A stretch of DNA of 64,000 bases from Pokkaliibacter plantistimulans (GTDB taxonomy: Bacteria > Pseudomonadota > Gammaproteobacteria > Pseudomonadales > Balneatricaceae). The position numbers and the translations under genes are program-made. Shown piece after piece: positions 8,737 through 19,060 of this stretch. How positions within the stretch are numbered: position 1 is the stretch's first letter; each line of letters starts with the position of its first letter. The notes beneath the pieces are model-generated. The model saw only the letters and a program-made list of their open reading frames with translations. It had not been told where the DNA came from and did not search any database. Where the stretch lies: NCBI RefSeq assembly GCF_003194385.1, contig NZ_LAPT01000015.1, positions 1-64,000 of the forward strand. Direction: 5' to 3'.

Positions 8737-8756
8737 AGGATTTGTAATCCTTTTTT
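8737..8756 (+). terminator. Terminator after topB
   Basis: AGGATT and AATCCT form a 6-bp stem with a 3-base loop, followed by six T (8751-8756). It lies 17 bases after the topB stop. Confidence 0.7.
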
Positions 8757-8850
8757 GAACATCTCTCAGTATCCATGAGAATAGATGGCCAATACTCTGT
8801 TCGTGCAGGATTTTCATGGTTGCTTTCCTGTCAGAGCGTAGCCATGGTCC

Positions 8851-8872
8851 GGCTAATCCGTTATCTTTAGCC
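8851..8872. repeat. Inverted repeat upstream of mksF
   Basis: GGCTAA (8851-8856) and TTAGCC (8867-8872) are perfect 6-bp arms separated by 10 bases, about 80 bases before the mksF start. It could be an operator for the condensin operon. Arms this short also occur by chance. Confidence 0.25.
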
Positions 8873-8950
8873 GTTTATTTCCCCAGGGTGGGTGGCTGCT
8901 GCTTGTCCTGCCCTGATAGATAGAACGCCTTATGAACAGAGAACGCTGCA

Positions 8951-10345
8951 ATGCTGTTTAATCACCTGCCGGATGAGCTGTTTGGACCCCTGGCGGGGAC
9001 AAACAAGGCTGTCTATCAGGCGGTCTTACTGGAGCTGGCAGATCTCTTCTTTGACGAAGACGCTGTGGATCCCTTTATTCCCCGTGATCTGGTGCGCTCG
9101 AGCATTGAAGATGCCGTCGTCAAATATGGAGTGAGGCATCTTGCTCCGGAGGGGGATCATGATCATGAGCCACCTCGCTCGGTAGCTGAGACCGCAGCAA
9201 GAATTTACCGCCGTCTGTTGCTGACTGGCTGGCTGGAAGAAGAAACTCGTCTTTATCGTACTTTCGTACTGATGTCGCCTGCCATCAGTTATGTACTGCG
9301 CTCGTTGGTGAGTGTGGCGCGGCAGGGTAAGCGCAGTTATGGCGGCACCATTCTCAATGTGCTCAGTTCGGTGGAGTCGGCCATCAATGATCCTGAAGGG
9401 CGTGGTCTGGCGTTGCAGGAAGCTGCCAGTACAGCAGCGCAGTTCAGTGCGCATCTGACTGATATTTTGTTGGGATTGCGAGAGCTGCGGAAGAATATTG
9501 CAGCGACGAATGATCCACAGCGAATCCTCAAGGGCTTCTTTGAGGAGTTTGTTGAGCGCATTCTTGTTGCTGACTACAAGACGCTTAAGACGCAAAACAA
9601 CCCGTTCCGTTTTCGCCGGCAGATACTTTCTCACCTCAAGGAGCTGCAGTTTGATCCTCCCAAACTGGCAGCACTGTCGCGGCACTATCAGGAGCAGATG
9701 GATGTTACCTATGTTGAGGGGCAGAATCTGGTCCACCAGCATATCAGTCGCGTTATCCGTATCTTTGAATCGGTGGATCAGCGCTTATCCCTGATCGATG
9801 ATTTCCGTTTCCGTCTGGAAAAGCGTGTAGCTGATACTGTCCGTTATATGGACAAGACTACGCCCGGCATGTCTGCGTATCTGCAGCGTATGATCAGAGC
9901 TGTCGCAGAGCATAGCGACGAGCAGATTCCGCTGGTTGCCAGTCTTTATCAGCCTGCGTTCCTCTCGCCACGCTCTATCCGTGTGCCGCCGAAGCGTCGG
10001 CCAACACCACCGCCCAGAGTTATTCGTCAGATTCAGATTGACCCGGCAGTGCTGGAGTTACGGGAGCGCTTCAAGCAGTTCAAGGCCCGGCGGGAAGTCA
10101 GTGTCGACAAGGTCGGTACCTACATGCAGATGCAGTTCGCTGGGCGTAAACAGATGCGTGCCAGTGATTTCAGCATTGACAGCATCGAAGACTATGTGTG
10201 CTTCAGCTACGTCCGCCACCTGGGATCACTGGGCAAGCAGGGTAAGTCGCTGAGTAAAAGCTACCGGATTCGTTTTGAGGACACCTACACCTGCGTCGGC
10301 GGGATGGTTGAGTGTCGCGATTTTGTTATTGAAAGGATCGATTGA
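8951..10345 (+). CDS. mksF: MksF, kleisin-like subunit of the MksBEF condensin
   Basis: MksF is the kleisin-type bridging subunit (JetA in Wadjet nomenclature) of the MukBEF-like SMC complex, which organises chromosomes or restricts plasmids. The 464-residue protein begins [19 protein letters not shown] with a winged-helix-like N-terminus. A long helical middle follows, then a proline-rich linker ([11 protein letters not shown], about residues 355-365) and a C-terminal domain. Identification rests on this architecture and on the tight operon with an MksE-like protein and an SMC ATPase. The TGATG junction with mksE indicates translational coupling. The ribosome binding site before the ATG is weak. 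Confidence 0.85.
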   Translation: MLFNHLPDELFGPLAGTNKAVYQAVLLELADLFFDEDAVDPFIPRDLVRSSIEDAVVKYGVRHLAPEGDHDHEPPRSVAETAARIYRRLLLTGWLEEETRLYRTFVLMSPAISYVLRSLVSVARQGKRSYGGTILNVLSSVESAINDPEGRGLALQEAASTAAQFSAHLTDILLGLRELRKNIAATNDPQRILKGFFEEFVERILVADYKTLKTQNNPFRFRRQILSHLKELQFDPPKLAALSRHYQEQMDVTYVEGQNLVHQHISRVIRIFESVDQRLSLIDDFRFRLEKRVADTVRYMDKTTPGMSAYLQRMIRAVAEHSDEQIPLVASLYQPAFLSPRSIRVPPKRRPTPPPRVIRQIQIDPAVLELRERFKQFKARREVSVDKVGTYMQMQFAGRKQMRASDFSIDSIEDYVCFSYVRHLGSLGKQGKSLSKSYRIRFEDTYTCVGGMVECRDFVIERID

Positions 10346-11094
10346 TGCTGGGTGATCTCGCCAAAGCGGCCAAAAAGGCCGAGCACCATGAAGCCGAAGA
10401 CTTTGTTCAGGCGGCAAAATTACTGATTGCCAATCAGTTCCTCTATGCCGAGAAGACCAGTCAGCGGCCCTATTATTTTCTTGTCACTGAGCATCTGGAT
10501 TATTTCCGCAATCTGTTTGAAGCCATTGGCTGGACGCTGGTTTATCAGGCTGATGAAGCCTTTGTTGGAATTTTGCCCGGTGAAGAAGAACGTACTCAGC
10601 GCCTGAAGCTGGATGAGTCGCTTTTTCTGTTGGTACTGCGCCAGCTCTACGAAGAGAAGCTGGAGAACTTCGAGGTGGAGTCAGGCCGTGCCTATATCGA
10701 TCTGGACAAGGTGCTGCAGACGTACGAGCACTTGACCAACAAAGAGCTGCCCAATGAAACGCGGATGAAGGATATCCTGGCTTTGTTTGCCCGACACGGA
10801 GTGGTTGAACGTGGCAAACCGCATGAGACAGATCCGAAGAATATGACGCTGGTTATTCAGCCGGTCATACGTCAGGTTGTGGTCGAGGATTATCTGGGCC
10901 AGCTGGATCAGCTGATTGCCACCGATGAAGAAGGTCAGAGCGTAAAGGCCAGGGTGGCTGCGGTGACTGAAGAAACTGGTGAATCTGATGCTGAGCTACT
11001 GCCAGAAAAAGTGGAAGACAAGACTGAAGCGGAAGAACACGTAGTGCTGCAAGACGAACAGGTTGCCACCGAGGATAAAGATGAAAACGCTTAA
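10345..11094 (+). CDS. mksE: MksE, accessory (KITE-type) condensin subunit
   Basis: This 249-residue protein has the DUF4194/MksE look: helical winged-helix domains with [19 protein letters not shown] at the start and [22 protein letters not shown], followed by [13 protein letters not shown]-like strands. The last 50 residues are very acidic. MksE binds the MksF kleisin and modulates the SMC head. The ATG at 10345 overlaps the mksF stop by one base and has AGGA 8 bases upstream; an in-frame TTG one codon earlier is less likely. Its 3' end overlaps mksB by 14 bases. Confidence 0.85.
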   Translation: MLGDLAKAAKKAEHHEAEDFVQAAKLLIANQFLYAEKTSQRPYYFLVTEHLDYFRNLFEAIGWTLVYQADEAFVGILPGEEERTQRLKLDESLFLLVLRQLYEEKLENFEVESGRAYIDLDKVLQTYEHLTNKELPNETRMKDILALFARHGVVERGKPHETDPKNMTLVIQPVIRQVVVEDYLGQLDQLIATDEEGQSVKARVAAVTEETGESDAELLPEKVEDKTEAEEHVVLQDEQVATEDKDENA

Positions 11095-14000
11095 CCGCAT
11101 CGTTCTGGTCAACTGGTACATGCTGGGAGCCGTGGACATTCCTATTCGCGGTAATGTTGCTATCGTCGGCCCTAACGGCTCTGGTAAATCGTCTATTCTG
11201 GATGCAGTGCAGACGGTGCTGATGGGCGGTAACAAGCAGTGGCTGAGCTTCAACGCCAGTGCCGGTGAGCGCAGTGAGCGCAGCTTGCGCACCTATTGTC
11301 TGGGCTATCTGGATGACACCGGGGCTTCCGGGCGTAAACATCACCGTGAAGATGCGATCAGCTATCTCGCGCTCAGTTTCAAGGATGACAAAACCGGCAA
11401 GGAAACTGTTATGGGGATGGCGATTGCCACCTCCTTGAGTAATCCGGATGAAGATATTCTGGGGCGCTTCATCCTGCCGGATTTTGCTGTGTGTCTGGAT
11501 GATTTTTCCATTCGCCAGGGTGATGGCCGAATCCCCCGCAGCTGGGAAGAGGTGCGTGAGTCGTTCCGCAGCCGCTGCCCGGAAATGGTTCTGGAAAAAC
11601 GCGCTAAACGCTTCCTCAAGGAAGTAATGGTGCACTTGAGTCACGATCCTAACTTCCCTAATGATGAAGAGAAGTTTGTTAAAAACTTCAAGAATGCCAT
11701 CAAATTTTCGCCTATCGACAGCCCGACCAAGTTCATTCGCGAGTATGTGCTTGACCAGAATATTGTTCATGTCGGTGCCTTCCGTAAGTCACTGGAAGAA
11801 TATCGGGCGATGGAAGAAAAAACCCGCGAAGTGGCGAAGCGCCTTACTGAGCTGGAGAAGATCGAGGAGCAGGACAAAGCCTGTGAGCGTCACCATAAAA
11901 ACGGCAGCGAGTACGAATGGGTCGTTCACGAAACCCGCTTTGAGCAGGCTGACCTGAAAAAGGAGGAGACCGCTGAGCGTCTCGATGCCTTGCATGAGCA
12001 GGAAGAGCAGCTGAATCAGCAGCTGGAAGCGATGTCTGATGCGCTGTCGCAGGTAATGGAACAGGTTGCTGAGGCGCGTGCCAGCCTGAATAACTCAGAC
12101 AGTGTTCACAAGCTCAAGGCGTTGGAATCGAATCTGGAGTCACGTCAGCACGCTTTAAACAGTGTCAAGGCAAAGCTATCCAGCCAGTACGACCTACTGC
12201 GAGCGACGGTGGCCTTCGCAAAATATGAACAGTATTTGCCAAAGGACTTCCTGAGTACCGTAAAAGAGTCGGTAGCGCTGTGGCGTGAAGGGGAAGGTCT
12301 GGCAGCCAGTGACTGGCCAGCCAATCCGGTGGAAGTGGATCGCGTGGTCGGAGCGCTGCGCAAACAGGTTGATGCCGTGCGTCTGGAAGTGGCAGCCAAA
12401 GCTCAGGATACCGTGATCCGTCTGAATACGTTGAAAAATGAAATTCAGGAGCATCGCGAAGCCATCGATCAGATGAAACAGGGTAAAGCGCCGCTGAAGC
12501 GCAATACTCAGGAGTTGATGTCGCTGCTGACGGAGTACGGTATAGAATCCACGCCTCTGTGTGAGCTGGTGGACGTGATCGACGAAAAGTGGCGCCTGGC
12601 AATCGAAAGCTTCCTCGGTGGCAGGCGTGAAGCATTACTGGTTGATCCAGAGAAAGTACAGGATGCGGTTACTCTTTACCGGCGCAAAGGACGTCATCTG
12701 AAAAACTGTCGGATTATCAATACACGACAAACAGATAAGTGGCTTGATCGTAGCGACAAGCGCTCGTTAGTGCAGTTTGTTCAGTGTCGAAGTGAGCATG
12801 CTCAGGCCTATATTAATCGTGCGCTGGGCGGGGTAATTGCGGTCGAGACCGAAGCCGAGCTGTTGAAACAGGAACGTGCGATCACCCCGGATTGCATGCT
12901 GCAGGCTGAAGGTAGCACCACCTCGATTCGTGAGGAAAGTCCCATGCTTGGCGGTGGCCAGCGCCAGAATCGTCTGGCTGATCAGGACAGGGCATTCGAT
13001 GTCATGGTCAAGGACTATCAGGCTCTGGATCTGGCTCATCAACAGCTGGAAGGTTTGCGCGAATCTATCATCAAGTTGGCGACTCGCCTGGTAGGTGAAG
13101 GTGAGACGGCTTTTGCTCTGTGTAATGAGCGGATGCAGCTGGATGCTGAAATGCAGGCCTTGCGTAACAGTATCGAAGAGCTACGCAACATGGAGGATGG
13201 CCCTGCGCGCAGTCGTCTGGAAGAGGCGGTCAAACTGCAGCAGGCCAAGCAGCAGGATCAGCGCAAGCTGATGGATAAACTGCAAGCGCTGAAGACTGAG
13301 GTCATCAAGCTCGAAGCCGGGCTTGAGGTGCTGGAGCGTGAAATGCAGGAGCACGGTCAGGCGCGTCAGAAATGTGCCGAGCGTGAAGGATTTGATGCGC
13401 AGTCGGCTCAGGAACGTCGTGACTATCTGGAGTCCAGCTGTCAGGGCGAGCTGGAGCGCATCATCTTTGAGGCGGCTCGCAAGGCGCAAGCTGAATTGCA
13501 GCTGGCAGAGCGTAAACGTAACGGTGTGCGTGATCTGGTGGCGGAGTACAAGGCGCGTTACCACGCCAATACGATTACCGCTGAACAGGTGGCGCATCTG
13601 GGAGGGGATGCTAGTCACGAGCAGTTGATGGGCTTCGTTGCCGAACAGTTGCGTTTGTTGCGTGACTCTGAGCTGGCTAATTATCAGCGTCAGGCTGAGC
13701 GTGCGCGGATGGAGGCAGAGACGTCATTCCGTTCTGACTTTGTGGCGCATCTGAATGATCAGATCGACAAGATTAAGGGGCTGATCAAAGAAATTAACCA
13801 GCACCTGAAGCAGCGCCCGTTCCATCGCGAAATGTATGCCTTCACGATGACGCCTAATCCTGAATTGAAAGATGTGCTGGAGCTGGTGGAAAGCTTCTCG
13901 CGCCATGATCAGGCTAATGTGGGGTCACTGTTTGATACCAGCATTCAGGCCGACTCACCTCACCGGCTGGCACTGGAAAAAATTCATCAGGTGCTAAAGG

Positions 14001-14494
14001 ATGAGGGTGAAGCGCATCTGCTCCAGGATTACCGGAACTTCTACAACTTCGAACTGATCGTGATGGATTTGGAGGGAAATCAGAAGACAACCCTCAGTCA
14101 GCGTATCAAGACGGGATCGGGTGGTGAGCATCAGGTGCCATTTTATGTGGCCATTGCTGCAGCACTGGCGGCGACTTACCGTCTGCGAGAAGGGCAGGAG
14201 GGTGAAGTGGTGGGAGGCTTCAGTCTGAGTCTGTTCGATGAGGCCTTCAATAAGCTGGATTCGGGTAACACCCAGACATCGCTCGGCTTTATGACCGATC
14301 TGGGGCTGCAGACCATGATTGCTGCGCCAGATGACAAGTACTCGCTGATGTCGTCCACCATGGATACCATCATTAACGTTTGCAGGGATGGCAATGTGGT
14401 GGATCTGGACGTGGAGTTTCCTACTCCGGAAGGTAAGGCACTACTTAATTCAGATAGTCCCTACCGTCTAGAACAGGCGCTGGCGGAAGAGTAA
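11081..14494 (+). CDS. mksB: MksB, SMC-like condensin ATPase
   Basis: MksB is the MukB-like SMC subunit that powers loop extrusion. The 1137-residue protein has an N-terminal ATPase half with Walker [10 protein letters not shown] (about residue 30). A long coiled coil (about residues 230-420 and 640-900) is interrupted by a hinge-like globular part. The C-terminal head carries the signature GSGGEHQ and Walker [11 protein letters not shown]. The ATG at 11081 is preceded by GAGG six bases upstream; an upstream TTG at 11063 is in frame but unlikely. No mksG/JetD nuclease follows. Downstream on the opposite strand is an unknown gene overlapping by 50 bases. A terminator lies at 14517. Confidence 0.92.
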   Translation: MKTLNRIVLVNWYMLGAVDIPIRGNVAIVGPNGSGKSSILDAVQTVLMGGNKQWLSFNASAGERSERSLRTYCLGYLDDTGASGRKHHREDAISYLALSFKDDKTGKETVMGMAIATSLSNPDEDILGRFILPDFAVCLDDFSIRQGDGRIPRSWEEVRESFRSRCPEMVLEKRAKRFLKEVMVHLSHDPNFPNDEEKFVKNFKNAIKFSPIDSPTKFIREYVLDQNIVHVGAFRKSLEEYRAMEEKTREVAKRLTELEKIEEQDKACERHHKNGSEYEWVVHETRFEQADLKKEETAERLDALHEQEEQLNQQLEAMSDALSQVMEQVAEARASLNNSDSVHKLKALESNLESRQHALNSVKAKLSSQYDLLRATVAFAKYEQYLPKDFLSTVKESVALWREGEGLAASDWPANPVEVDRVVGALRKQVDAVRLEVAAKAQDTVIRLNTLKNEIQEHREAIDQMKQGKAPLKRNTQELMSLLTEYGIESTPLCELVDVIDEKWRLAIESFLGGRREALLVDPEKVQDAVTLYRRKGRHLKNCRIINTRQTDKWLDRSDKRSLVQFVQCRSEHAQAYINRALGGVIAVETEAELLKQERAITPDCMLQAEGSTTSIREESPMLGGGQRQNRLADQDRAFDVMVKDYQALDLAHQQLEGLRESIIKLATRLVGEGETAFALCNERMQLDAEMQALRNSIEELRNMEDGPARSRLEEAVKLQQAKQQDQRKLMDKLQALKTEVIKLEAGLEVLEREMQEHGQARQKCAEREGFDAQSAQERRDYLESSCQGELERIIFEAARKAQAELQLAERKRNGVRDLVAEYKARYHANTITAEQVAHLGGDASHEQLMGFVAEQLRLLRDSELANYQRQAERARMEAETSFRSDFVAHLNDQIDKIKGLIKEINQHLKQRPFHREMYAFTMTPNPELKDVLELVESFSRHDQANVGSLFDTSIQADSPHRLALEKIHQVLKDEGEAHLLQDYRNFYNFELIVMDLEGNQKTTLSQRIKTGSGGEHQVPFYVAIAAALAATYRLREGQEGEVVGGFSLSLFDEAFNKLDSGNTQTSLGFMTDLGLQTMIAAPDDKYSLMSSTMDTIINVCRDGNVVDLDVEFPTPEGKALLNSDSPYRLEQALAEE

Positions 14495-15218
14495 GCCGGA
14501 CTTCTGGTGCTTGTAGTACCGGGCGTGGCAACGCGCCCGGTAGTTTTGGCATCAGCACTGCGAAGGGTTGACCATCACGGTTGATCAGGAGTTCTTCTTC
14601 GTGTGTGCGGACCTTGTAGCGACTTGGCTTGTCGAGGATGTTGAGCAGTAATGCGAGACCATCAAGCCGCGGAGCCATGTTCTGGTTAGCGGTTTTACTA
14701 CCATAAAGATAGTGATATTGATGGTTTGCCAGTAGTGACAGCAGTGCGCCCAGGCTCCAGCGGGCAGGCCACTCACTGAGTGGGGCCAAATTGGAGAGCA
14801 GGCTTGGCGAAAGGATTTCTCTCTCACGCGCGAAAAAGCGGCGGATGCTCAGGGCATGGCCATTACCCAGTCCGTCGTAATCCAGGACGGTTTTGCTGAA
14901 ATCCAGTTGCTCCAGCAGGTAGAGCATAAAGCTCAGGCTGAAGCGGCAGTGGGCAATGAAATACTTGATGGGATCGGAACTGGTCTTGGCGCCAATACTG
15001 TACTTGATGGCTTGCCGCCCGTTGCGCACCCCTTTGTTGAGCAAGGTAATCATCAGATGATTGCTCTGCAGGTCAACCAGTGTTTCCGGCTCGTTGACGA
15101 AGCAGTAACGCTGCTCTCTCTGGATGAAATCATGCCATTGCTCGGCATTCTCCAGTTTGGGCAGGATTCTGATCATCATCCGTGGGGATTCCTCGATCTT
15201 CACTATTTTCCTGTTCAT
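14445..15218 (-). CDS. Hypothetical protein, 257 aa, convergent with mksB
   Basis: I do not recognise this product. It is soluble, with a helical middle (CRFSLSFMLYLLEQLDF, SLGALLSLLANHQYHYLYG) and a proline-rich tail (LPGALPRPVLQAPE). There is no Toprim or nuclease motif, so it does not look like MksG/JetD. Starts at 15218 (MNRK) or around 15179 (MMIRILPKL, with GAGGA upstream) are both possible. Its 3' end overlaps mksB by 50 bases and contains the mksB terminator. Whether it relates to the condensin or is only a neighbour cannot be told from sequence. Confidence 0.65.
   Translation of the reverse strand: MNRKIVKIEESPRMMIRILPKLENAEQWHDFIQREQRYCFVNEPETLVDLQSNHLMITLLNKGVRNGRQAIKYSIGAKTSSDPIKYFIAHCRFSLSFMLYLLEQLDFSKTVLDYDGLGNGHALSIRRFFAREREILSPSLLSNLAPLSEWPARWSLGALLSLLANHQYHYLYGSKTANQNMAPRLDGLALLLNILDKPSRYKVRTHEEELLINRDGQPFAVLMPKLPGALPRPVLQAPEVRLTLPPAPVLDGRDYLN
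14517..14547 (+). terminator. mksB terminator inside the convergent gene
   Basis: TACCGGGCG (14517-14525) and CGCCCGGTA (14534-14542) pair perfectly around 8 bases and are followed by G and four T. It lies 22 bases after the mksB stop but within the last codons of the 14445-15218 gene on the other strand. Confidence 0.65.
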
Positions 15219-15401
15219 GGAGTTCTGCTAGGGTGCCTCGACGAAGCATAACAGGTTTATCTGTTTGCGCCAGCGTTAAGCGAATGGCGATAACCTATTG
15301 AAGTTGCAGGTCTGTACTAAGCAAAAGTTATCGACGTTTAGCTCTGTAACTTGACGGTGAAAATGTTTCGTCAGGCTCTGCTGTTGTGGGGAGAAGGTGG
15401 A

Positions 15402-15839
15402 ATGGCTGAGTTTGAACTGCATCCGCAATTGCGTGCAGACACGCACTGGATAGGGGATTTGCCGCTCTGTCGTGTGCTGTTAATGAATAACAGCAACTTC
15501 CCGTGGCTGGTACTGGTGCCTAAACGGGTCGGTCTGCGTGAATTGTTTGAACTGAGTGATGCCGATCAGCTGCAATGGTTGGCGGAGTGCAACCTGATTA
15601 GCCGTGTGCTGGTAGCCGAGCTGGCAGCGGAAAAATTGAATATCGCCGCGCTGGGGAATATGGTCCCGCAACTACACATCCACTGTTTGGCTCGCTTCCA
15701 AAGCGATCTGGCATGGCCTACTCCGGTCTGGGGGAAAGCACCTGCAGTGGCCTATCTTGAGGAAGAGCTGGCTGCATTGCTAACAAGGCTAAGAGCAGCG
15801 TTGCATCGTGGTGGTCTGGTGTTTGTCGATGCCTCATGA
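15402..15839 (+). CDS. HIT-family protein with a QxHxH active-site variant
   Basis: HIT proteins hydrolyse or transfer nucleotides through a histidine triad. This 145-residue protein starts MAEFELHPQLRADTH and contains LVLVPKRVGLRELFELS and NMVPQLHIHCLAR. The usual first His of HxHxH is replaced by Gln (QLHIH), as I recall for a proteobacterial HIT subfamily that starts with F-E-L-H-P-Q-L. The ATG at 15402 has GGAGAAGG upstream; an in-frame TTG at 15351 is unlikely. The substrate is unknown. It lies between the mks region and the fmdB-aspS cluster. Confidence 0.85.
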   Translation: MAEFELHPQLRADTHWIGDLPLCRVLLMNNSNFPWLVLVPKRVGLRELFELSDADQLQWLAECNLISRVLVAELAAEKLNIAALGNMVPQLHIHCLARFQSDLAWPTPVWGKAPAVAYLEEELAALLTRLRAALHRGGLVFVDAS

Positions 15840-15957
15840 GGCCGTTGGGTGAGTAGGCAAGGCTTTGAAATGGGGTATAATGCTGCGCCTTGACCTGAGG
15901 GTCTTACACACAAGTTGAAGGTGTGTGCTATCGCCTGATAGATGCGAGTTCTGATCC

Positions 15958-16161
15958 ATGCCCATATATGAGTATCGTTGTGGCACCTGTGGCCATGATA
16001 TTGAGGTCATACAGAAGCTCAGTGATGATCCATTGAAAGACTGCCCCGCCTGCAAGGCGCCGACGCTCAACAAGCAGATGTCGGCACCCGGTTTCAGACT
16101 GGCAGGTGGTGGTTGGTATGAAACTGACTTCAAAACTGGGCAGAAAAAAAAATCTGGCTGA
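15958..16161 (+). CDS. FmdB/CxxC-type zinc-ribbon protein, apparently frameshifted at its 3' end
   Basis: Small regulatory-type zinc ribbon: MPIYEYRCGTCGHDIEVIQ, then DCPACK, giving two CxxC knuckles. It is often found upstream of aspS, as here. The frame ends after 67 residues, just beyond nine consecutive A (16144-16152). If one A is skipped, the sequence continues as NLAEKGGSGSTVTGTTGGG to a stop at 16217-16219, the Gly/Ser-rich tail expected for the family. So this is either a +1 insertion in a homopolymer (mutation or sequencing error) or a site of transcriptional or translational slippage. The zinc-binding core is intact either way. Confidence 0.85.
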   Translation: MPIYEYRCGTCGHDIEVIQKLSDDPLKDCPACKAPTLNKQMSAPGFRLAGGGWYETDFKTGQKKKSG

Positions 16162-16255
16162 GAAAGGCGGGTCAGGAAGTACTGTTACCGGTACAACGGG
16201 TGGCGGTGCTGATACCTGATCAGGCTGGCCAAAGAGGAATGAATAGGAAATAACT

Positions 16256-18028
16256 ATGCGCAGCCATTATTGCGGCGATCTTCGAGAAACTCACATTGGT
16301 GAAGAAATTACCCTGTGCGGATGGGTGCACCGTCGCCGTGATCACGGTGGTGTGATCTTCCTGGACGTACGTGACCGCGAAGGTATTGCTCAGGTCGTGT
16401 TTGATCCGGATCGTGCCGAAAGCTTCCAGCGTGCTGATCGTGTGCGTAGTGAATATGTGGTCAAAATTAAAGGTCGAGTGCGCAATCGCCCTGCTGGTAC
16501 CGAAAATGGTGAGATGAAAACCGGCAAGGTAGAAGTGCTCGGTCTGGAGCTGGACATTCTCAACCAGTCCGAAACCCCTCCTTTCCAGCTGGATGACTAT
16601 CAGCATATTGGTGAAGACGTTCGTCTGAAATACCGCTTTGTTGATTTGCGTCGTCCGGAAATGGCAGCCAAGCTTCGTTTTCGTTCCAAGGTGTCACATA
16701 CCATCCGGAACTATCTGGAAGAGCATGGCTTTCTCGATATTGAAACGCCCATCCTGACCCGAGCAACGCCGGAAGGCGCACGTGATTATCTGGTGCCAAG
16801 TCGTACTCATGAGGGTTGTTTCTTTGCCTTGCCTCAGTCGCCTCAGCTGTTCAAGCAATTGCTGATGGTCGCTGGCTTTGATCGTTATTATCAGATTGCC
16901 AAGTGCTTCCGTGATGAAGATCTGCGTGCTGATCGCCAGCCCGAGTTTACTCAGATTGATATCGAAACTTCGTTCCTTAATGAAGAAGATATTATGGGTA
17001 TTACAGAGGGCATGGTGCGCAAACTGTTCAGCGAGTTGCTGAATATCGAGTTCGGTGAGTTCCCGCAGATGCCTTATAGCGAAGCGATGCGTCGCTTCGG
17101 TTCTGATAAGCCCGACCTGCGTATTCCATTGGAGCTGGTAGACGTTGCCGATTTGGTGGCTGGCGTTGACTTTAAAGTGTTCTCCGGCCCGGCCACTGAT
17201 CCCAAAGGGCGCGTAGCCGCACTGCGTGTTCCTGGTGGTAGTGAACTGAGCCGCAAGCAAATTGATGATTACACCAAGTTTGTCAGCGTTTACGGCGCTA
17301 AAGGTCTGGCATACATCAAGGTTAATGACATCAACGATGCCGAGAGTGGCCTGCAATCACCTATCGTTAAATTCCTTGGTACTGATGTGGCAATGTCTGT
17401 GCTGGAGCGAGTAGGTGCACAGAATGGTGATCTGGTGTTCTTCGGTGCTGACAAGGCTCGCATCGTCAGTGAATCTCTGGGGGCGCTACGTTTGAAGCTG
17501 GGTGAAGACCTGAATCTATACACCGCTGAGTGGGCTCCCATGTGGGTTGTTGACTTCCCGATGTTCGAAGAAGACGACGAAGGTGCTCTGTCAGCAGTTC
17601 ACCATCCCTTCACCTCACCTCAGGGCAGTGTTGACGAGTTGAAGGCTGATCCCGCTAATGCATTGTCACGCGCTTATGACATGGTGTTGAACGGTGTTGA
17701 GCTGGGTGGCGGTTCTATCCGTATTCACAGTCAGGAAATGCAGGCTGCTATCTTTGATCTGTTGAACATTAGTGAAGAAGAGCAGCGCGAGAAATTTGGC
17801 TTCTTGCTGGATGCGCTGAAATTGGGTGCACCACCCCATGGTGGTCTGGCATTTGGTTTGGATCGTTTGGTTATGCTGATGACCGGTGCCAAGTCTATCC
17901 GTGAAGTGATTGCCTTCCCGAAAACTCAGAGCGCGGCTTGTCCGATGACTGAGGCCCCAGGTGAAGTCAGTGCCAAACAATTGCGTGAGCTGAATATTCG
18001 CTTGCGTACCAAGGGTACTGAGGCCTAG
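16256..18028 (+). CDS. aspS: Aspartyl-tRNA synthetase, probably non-discriminating (Asp/Asn) type
   Basis: AspS charges tRNA-Asp with aspartate. The 590-residue bacterial-type enzyme has an OB anticodon-binding domain (residues 1-110), class II motif 2 ([16 protein letters not shown]), a GAD insertion domain and motif 3 (FGLDRLVML). In the anticodon domain it has His30 (RRRDHGG) and Gly81 (RPAGTENG). These positions were reported in pseudomonad-type enzymes that also charge tRNA-Asn, whereas E. coli has Leu and Lys there. A non-discriminating enzyme would need GatCAB, which is not in this window. The start has AGGAAATAACT upstream. Confidence 0.97.
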   Translation: MRSHYCGDLRETHIGEEITLCGWVHRRRDHGGVIFLDVRDREGIAQVVFDPDRAESFQRADRVRSEYVVKIKGRVRNRPAGTENGEMKTGKVEVLGLELDILNQSETPPFQLDDYQHIGEDVRLKYRFVDLRRPEMAAKLRFRSKVSHTIRNYLEEHGFLDIETPILTRATPEGARDYLVPSRTHEGCFFALPQSPQLFKQLLMVAGFDRYYQIAKCFRDEDLRADRQPEFTQIDIETSFLNEEDIMGITEGMVRKLFSELLNIEFGEFPQMPYSEAMRRFGSDKPDLRIPLELVDVADLVAGVDFKVFSGPATDPKGRVAALRVPGGSELSRKQIDDYTKFVSVYGAKGLAYIKVNDINDAESGLQSPIVKFLGTDVAMSVLERVGAQNGDLVFFGADKARIVSESLGALRLKLGEDLNLYTAEWAPMWVVDFPMFEEDDEGALSAVHHPFTSPQGSVDELKADPANALSRAYDMVLNGVELGGGSIRIHSQEMQAAIFDLLNISEEEQREKFGFLLDALKLGAPPHGGLAFGLDRLVMLMTGAKSIREVIAFPKTQSAACPMTEAPGEVSAKQLRELNIRLRTKGTEA

Positions 18029-18093
18029 GTCTCAGGCCACCGGTCTGGTTTGATGCAAGCCGGGCCGTGGCTGTATGACTGGGTAGTTTCAAG

Positions 18094-18113
18094 GAGAGGG
18101 CGTAAGCCCTCTC
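18094..18113 (+). terminator. Hairpin between aspS and yebC
   Basis: GAGAGGGC (18094-18101) and GCCCTCTC (18106-18113) form an 8-bp stem with a GTAA loop. Only a weak T-stretch (GCATTTAT) follows, so it may be a partial terminator or attenuator before yebC. Confidence 0.4.
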
Positions 18114-18171
18114 TGCATTTATACGTCTGGATGACTGTGTGGATGTCCAGATTAGAAAAGGGGGTAGTGTT

Positions 18172-18906
18172 ATGGCAGGTCATAGTAAGTGGGCCAACAT
18201 CAAGCACCGCAAGGCCCGTCAAGATGCCAAGAAAGGCAAAGTCTTTACCAAAATTATTCGTGAGTTAACTGTTGCTGCCAAGCAAGGCAGTGCTGATCCT
18301 GCTGACAACCCGCGATTGCGGGCGGCGATGGACAAGGCACTGGTTGCCAACATGAAGCGCGACACCATCGACAAAGCCATCTCCCGGGGAGCGGGTGCTG
18401 GCAATGAAGAAAACTACGATGAGCTGACTTATGAGGGTTACGGCCCTGGCGGTGTCGCAGTGCTGGTTGAGTGTATGACAGATAACATCAATCGTACCGT
18501 AGCGAATGTGCGTGCCGCGTTCACTAAGATGGGCGGGAATCTGGGTACCAATGGCTCAGTGTCCTACCTGTTCGACAAAAAGGGGCAGCTGACTTTTGTT
18601 GATATTGATGAAGATGCCTTGATCGAGGCTGCGTTAGAGGCGGGTGCTGACGATGTGGTAGCCAATGAAGACGGCTCAATTGATGTCTTTACTGATGCCA
18701 ATGAATATCTCAATGTCAGAGATGCTCTGCAGGCTGCTGGTTATGAGGCTGAGATGGCAGAGGTAGCCATGATTCCCAGTACCAGTGCTGAGCTGGATGT
18801 CGATACAGGTATCAAGATTGTCAAACTGATCGATATTCTGGAGGATCTGGATGATGTGCAGAACGTCTTCCATAATGCTGAGATTCCAGAAGAGGCTATG
18901 CAGTAG
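18172..18906 (+). CDS. yebC: YebC/PmpR-family protein
   Basis: YebC family members have been described as DNA-binding regulators (PmpR in Pseudomonas) and, more recently, as translation factors that help difficult peptide bonds. The 244-residue protein starts with the hallmark [20 protein letters not shown]. Three domains follow, with the conserved [19 protein letters not shown] and [12 protein letters not shown] segments. The ATG at 18172 follows GGGGG(T)AG; the frame extends 11 codons upstream without support. It lies upstream of ruvC, the common arrangement, but a strong terminator separates them. Confidence 0.95.
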   Translation: MAGHSKWANIKHRKARQDAKKGKVFTKIIRELTVAAKQGSADPADNPRLRAAMDKALVANMKRDTIDKAISRGAGAGNEENYDELTYEGYGPGGVAVLVECMTDNINRTVANVRAAFTKMGGNLGTNGSVSYLFDKKGQLTFVDIDEDALIEAALEAGADDVVANEDGSIDVFTDANEYLNVRDALQAAGYEAEMAEVAMIPSTSAELDVDTGIKIVKLIDILEDLDDVQNVFHNAEIPEEAMQ

Positions 18907-18943
18907 CCTGAATGTCAGGTCTTCTCTACATCGATACTTGATT

Positions 18944-18979
18944 ACCAGAGCAGCGGCACATGCCGCTGTTCTGGTTTTT
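18944..18979 (+). terminator. Strong terminator after yebC
   Basis: The 15-base arms 18944-18958 and 18961-18975 pair with one G-U wobble and are followed by TTTTT (18975-18979). It separates yebC from ruvC, so the ruv genes need their own promoter in the 80 bases that follow. Confidence 0.85.
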
Positions 18980-19060
18980 GTGCTGTCAATTTTATTTGTA
19001 TGTATATACAGTATTTTGCGAAATGCCTATGATGGCCGCAGTTGATCAGTTGAGTTAGAT

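Noticed and set aside
10865-11770. 301-aa minus-strand frame across mksE and mksB
   Set aside because: It lies antisense to two well supported genes, and its composition (Gln/His-rich, no domain motifs) is typical of a shadow frame.
14445-15218. Convergent gene as the MksG/JetD nuclease
   Set aside because: The protein is too short and has no Toprim motif; orientation is also opposite to the operon.
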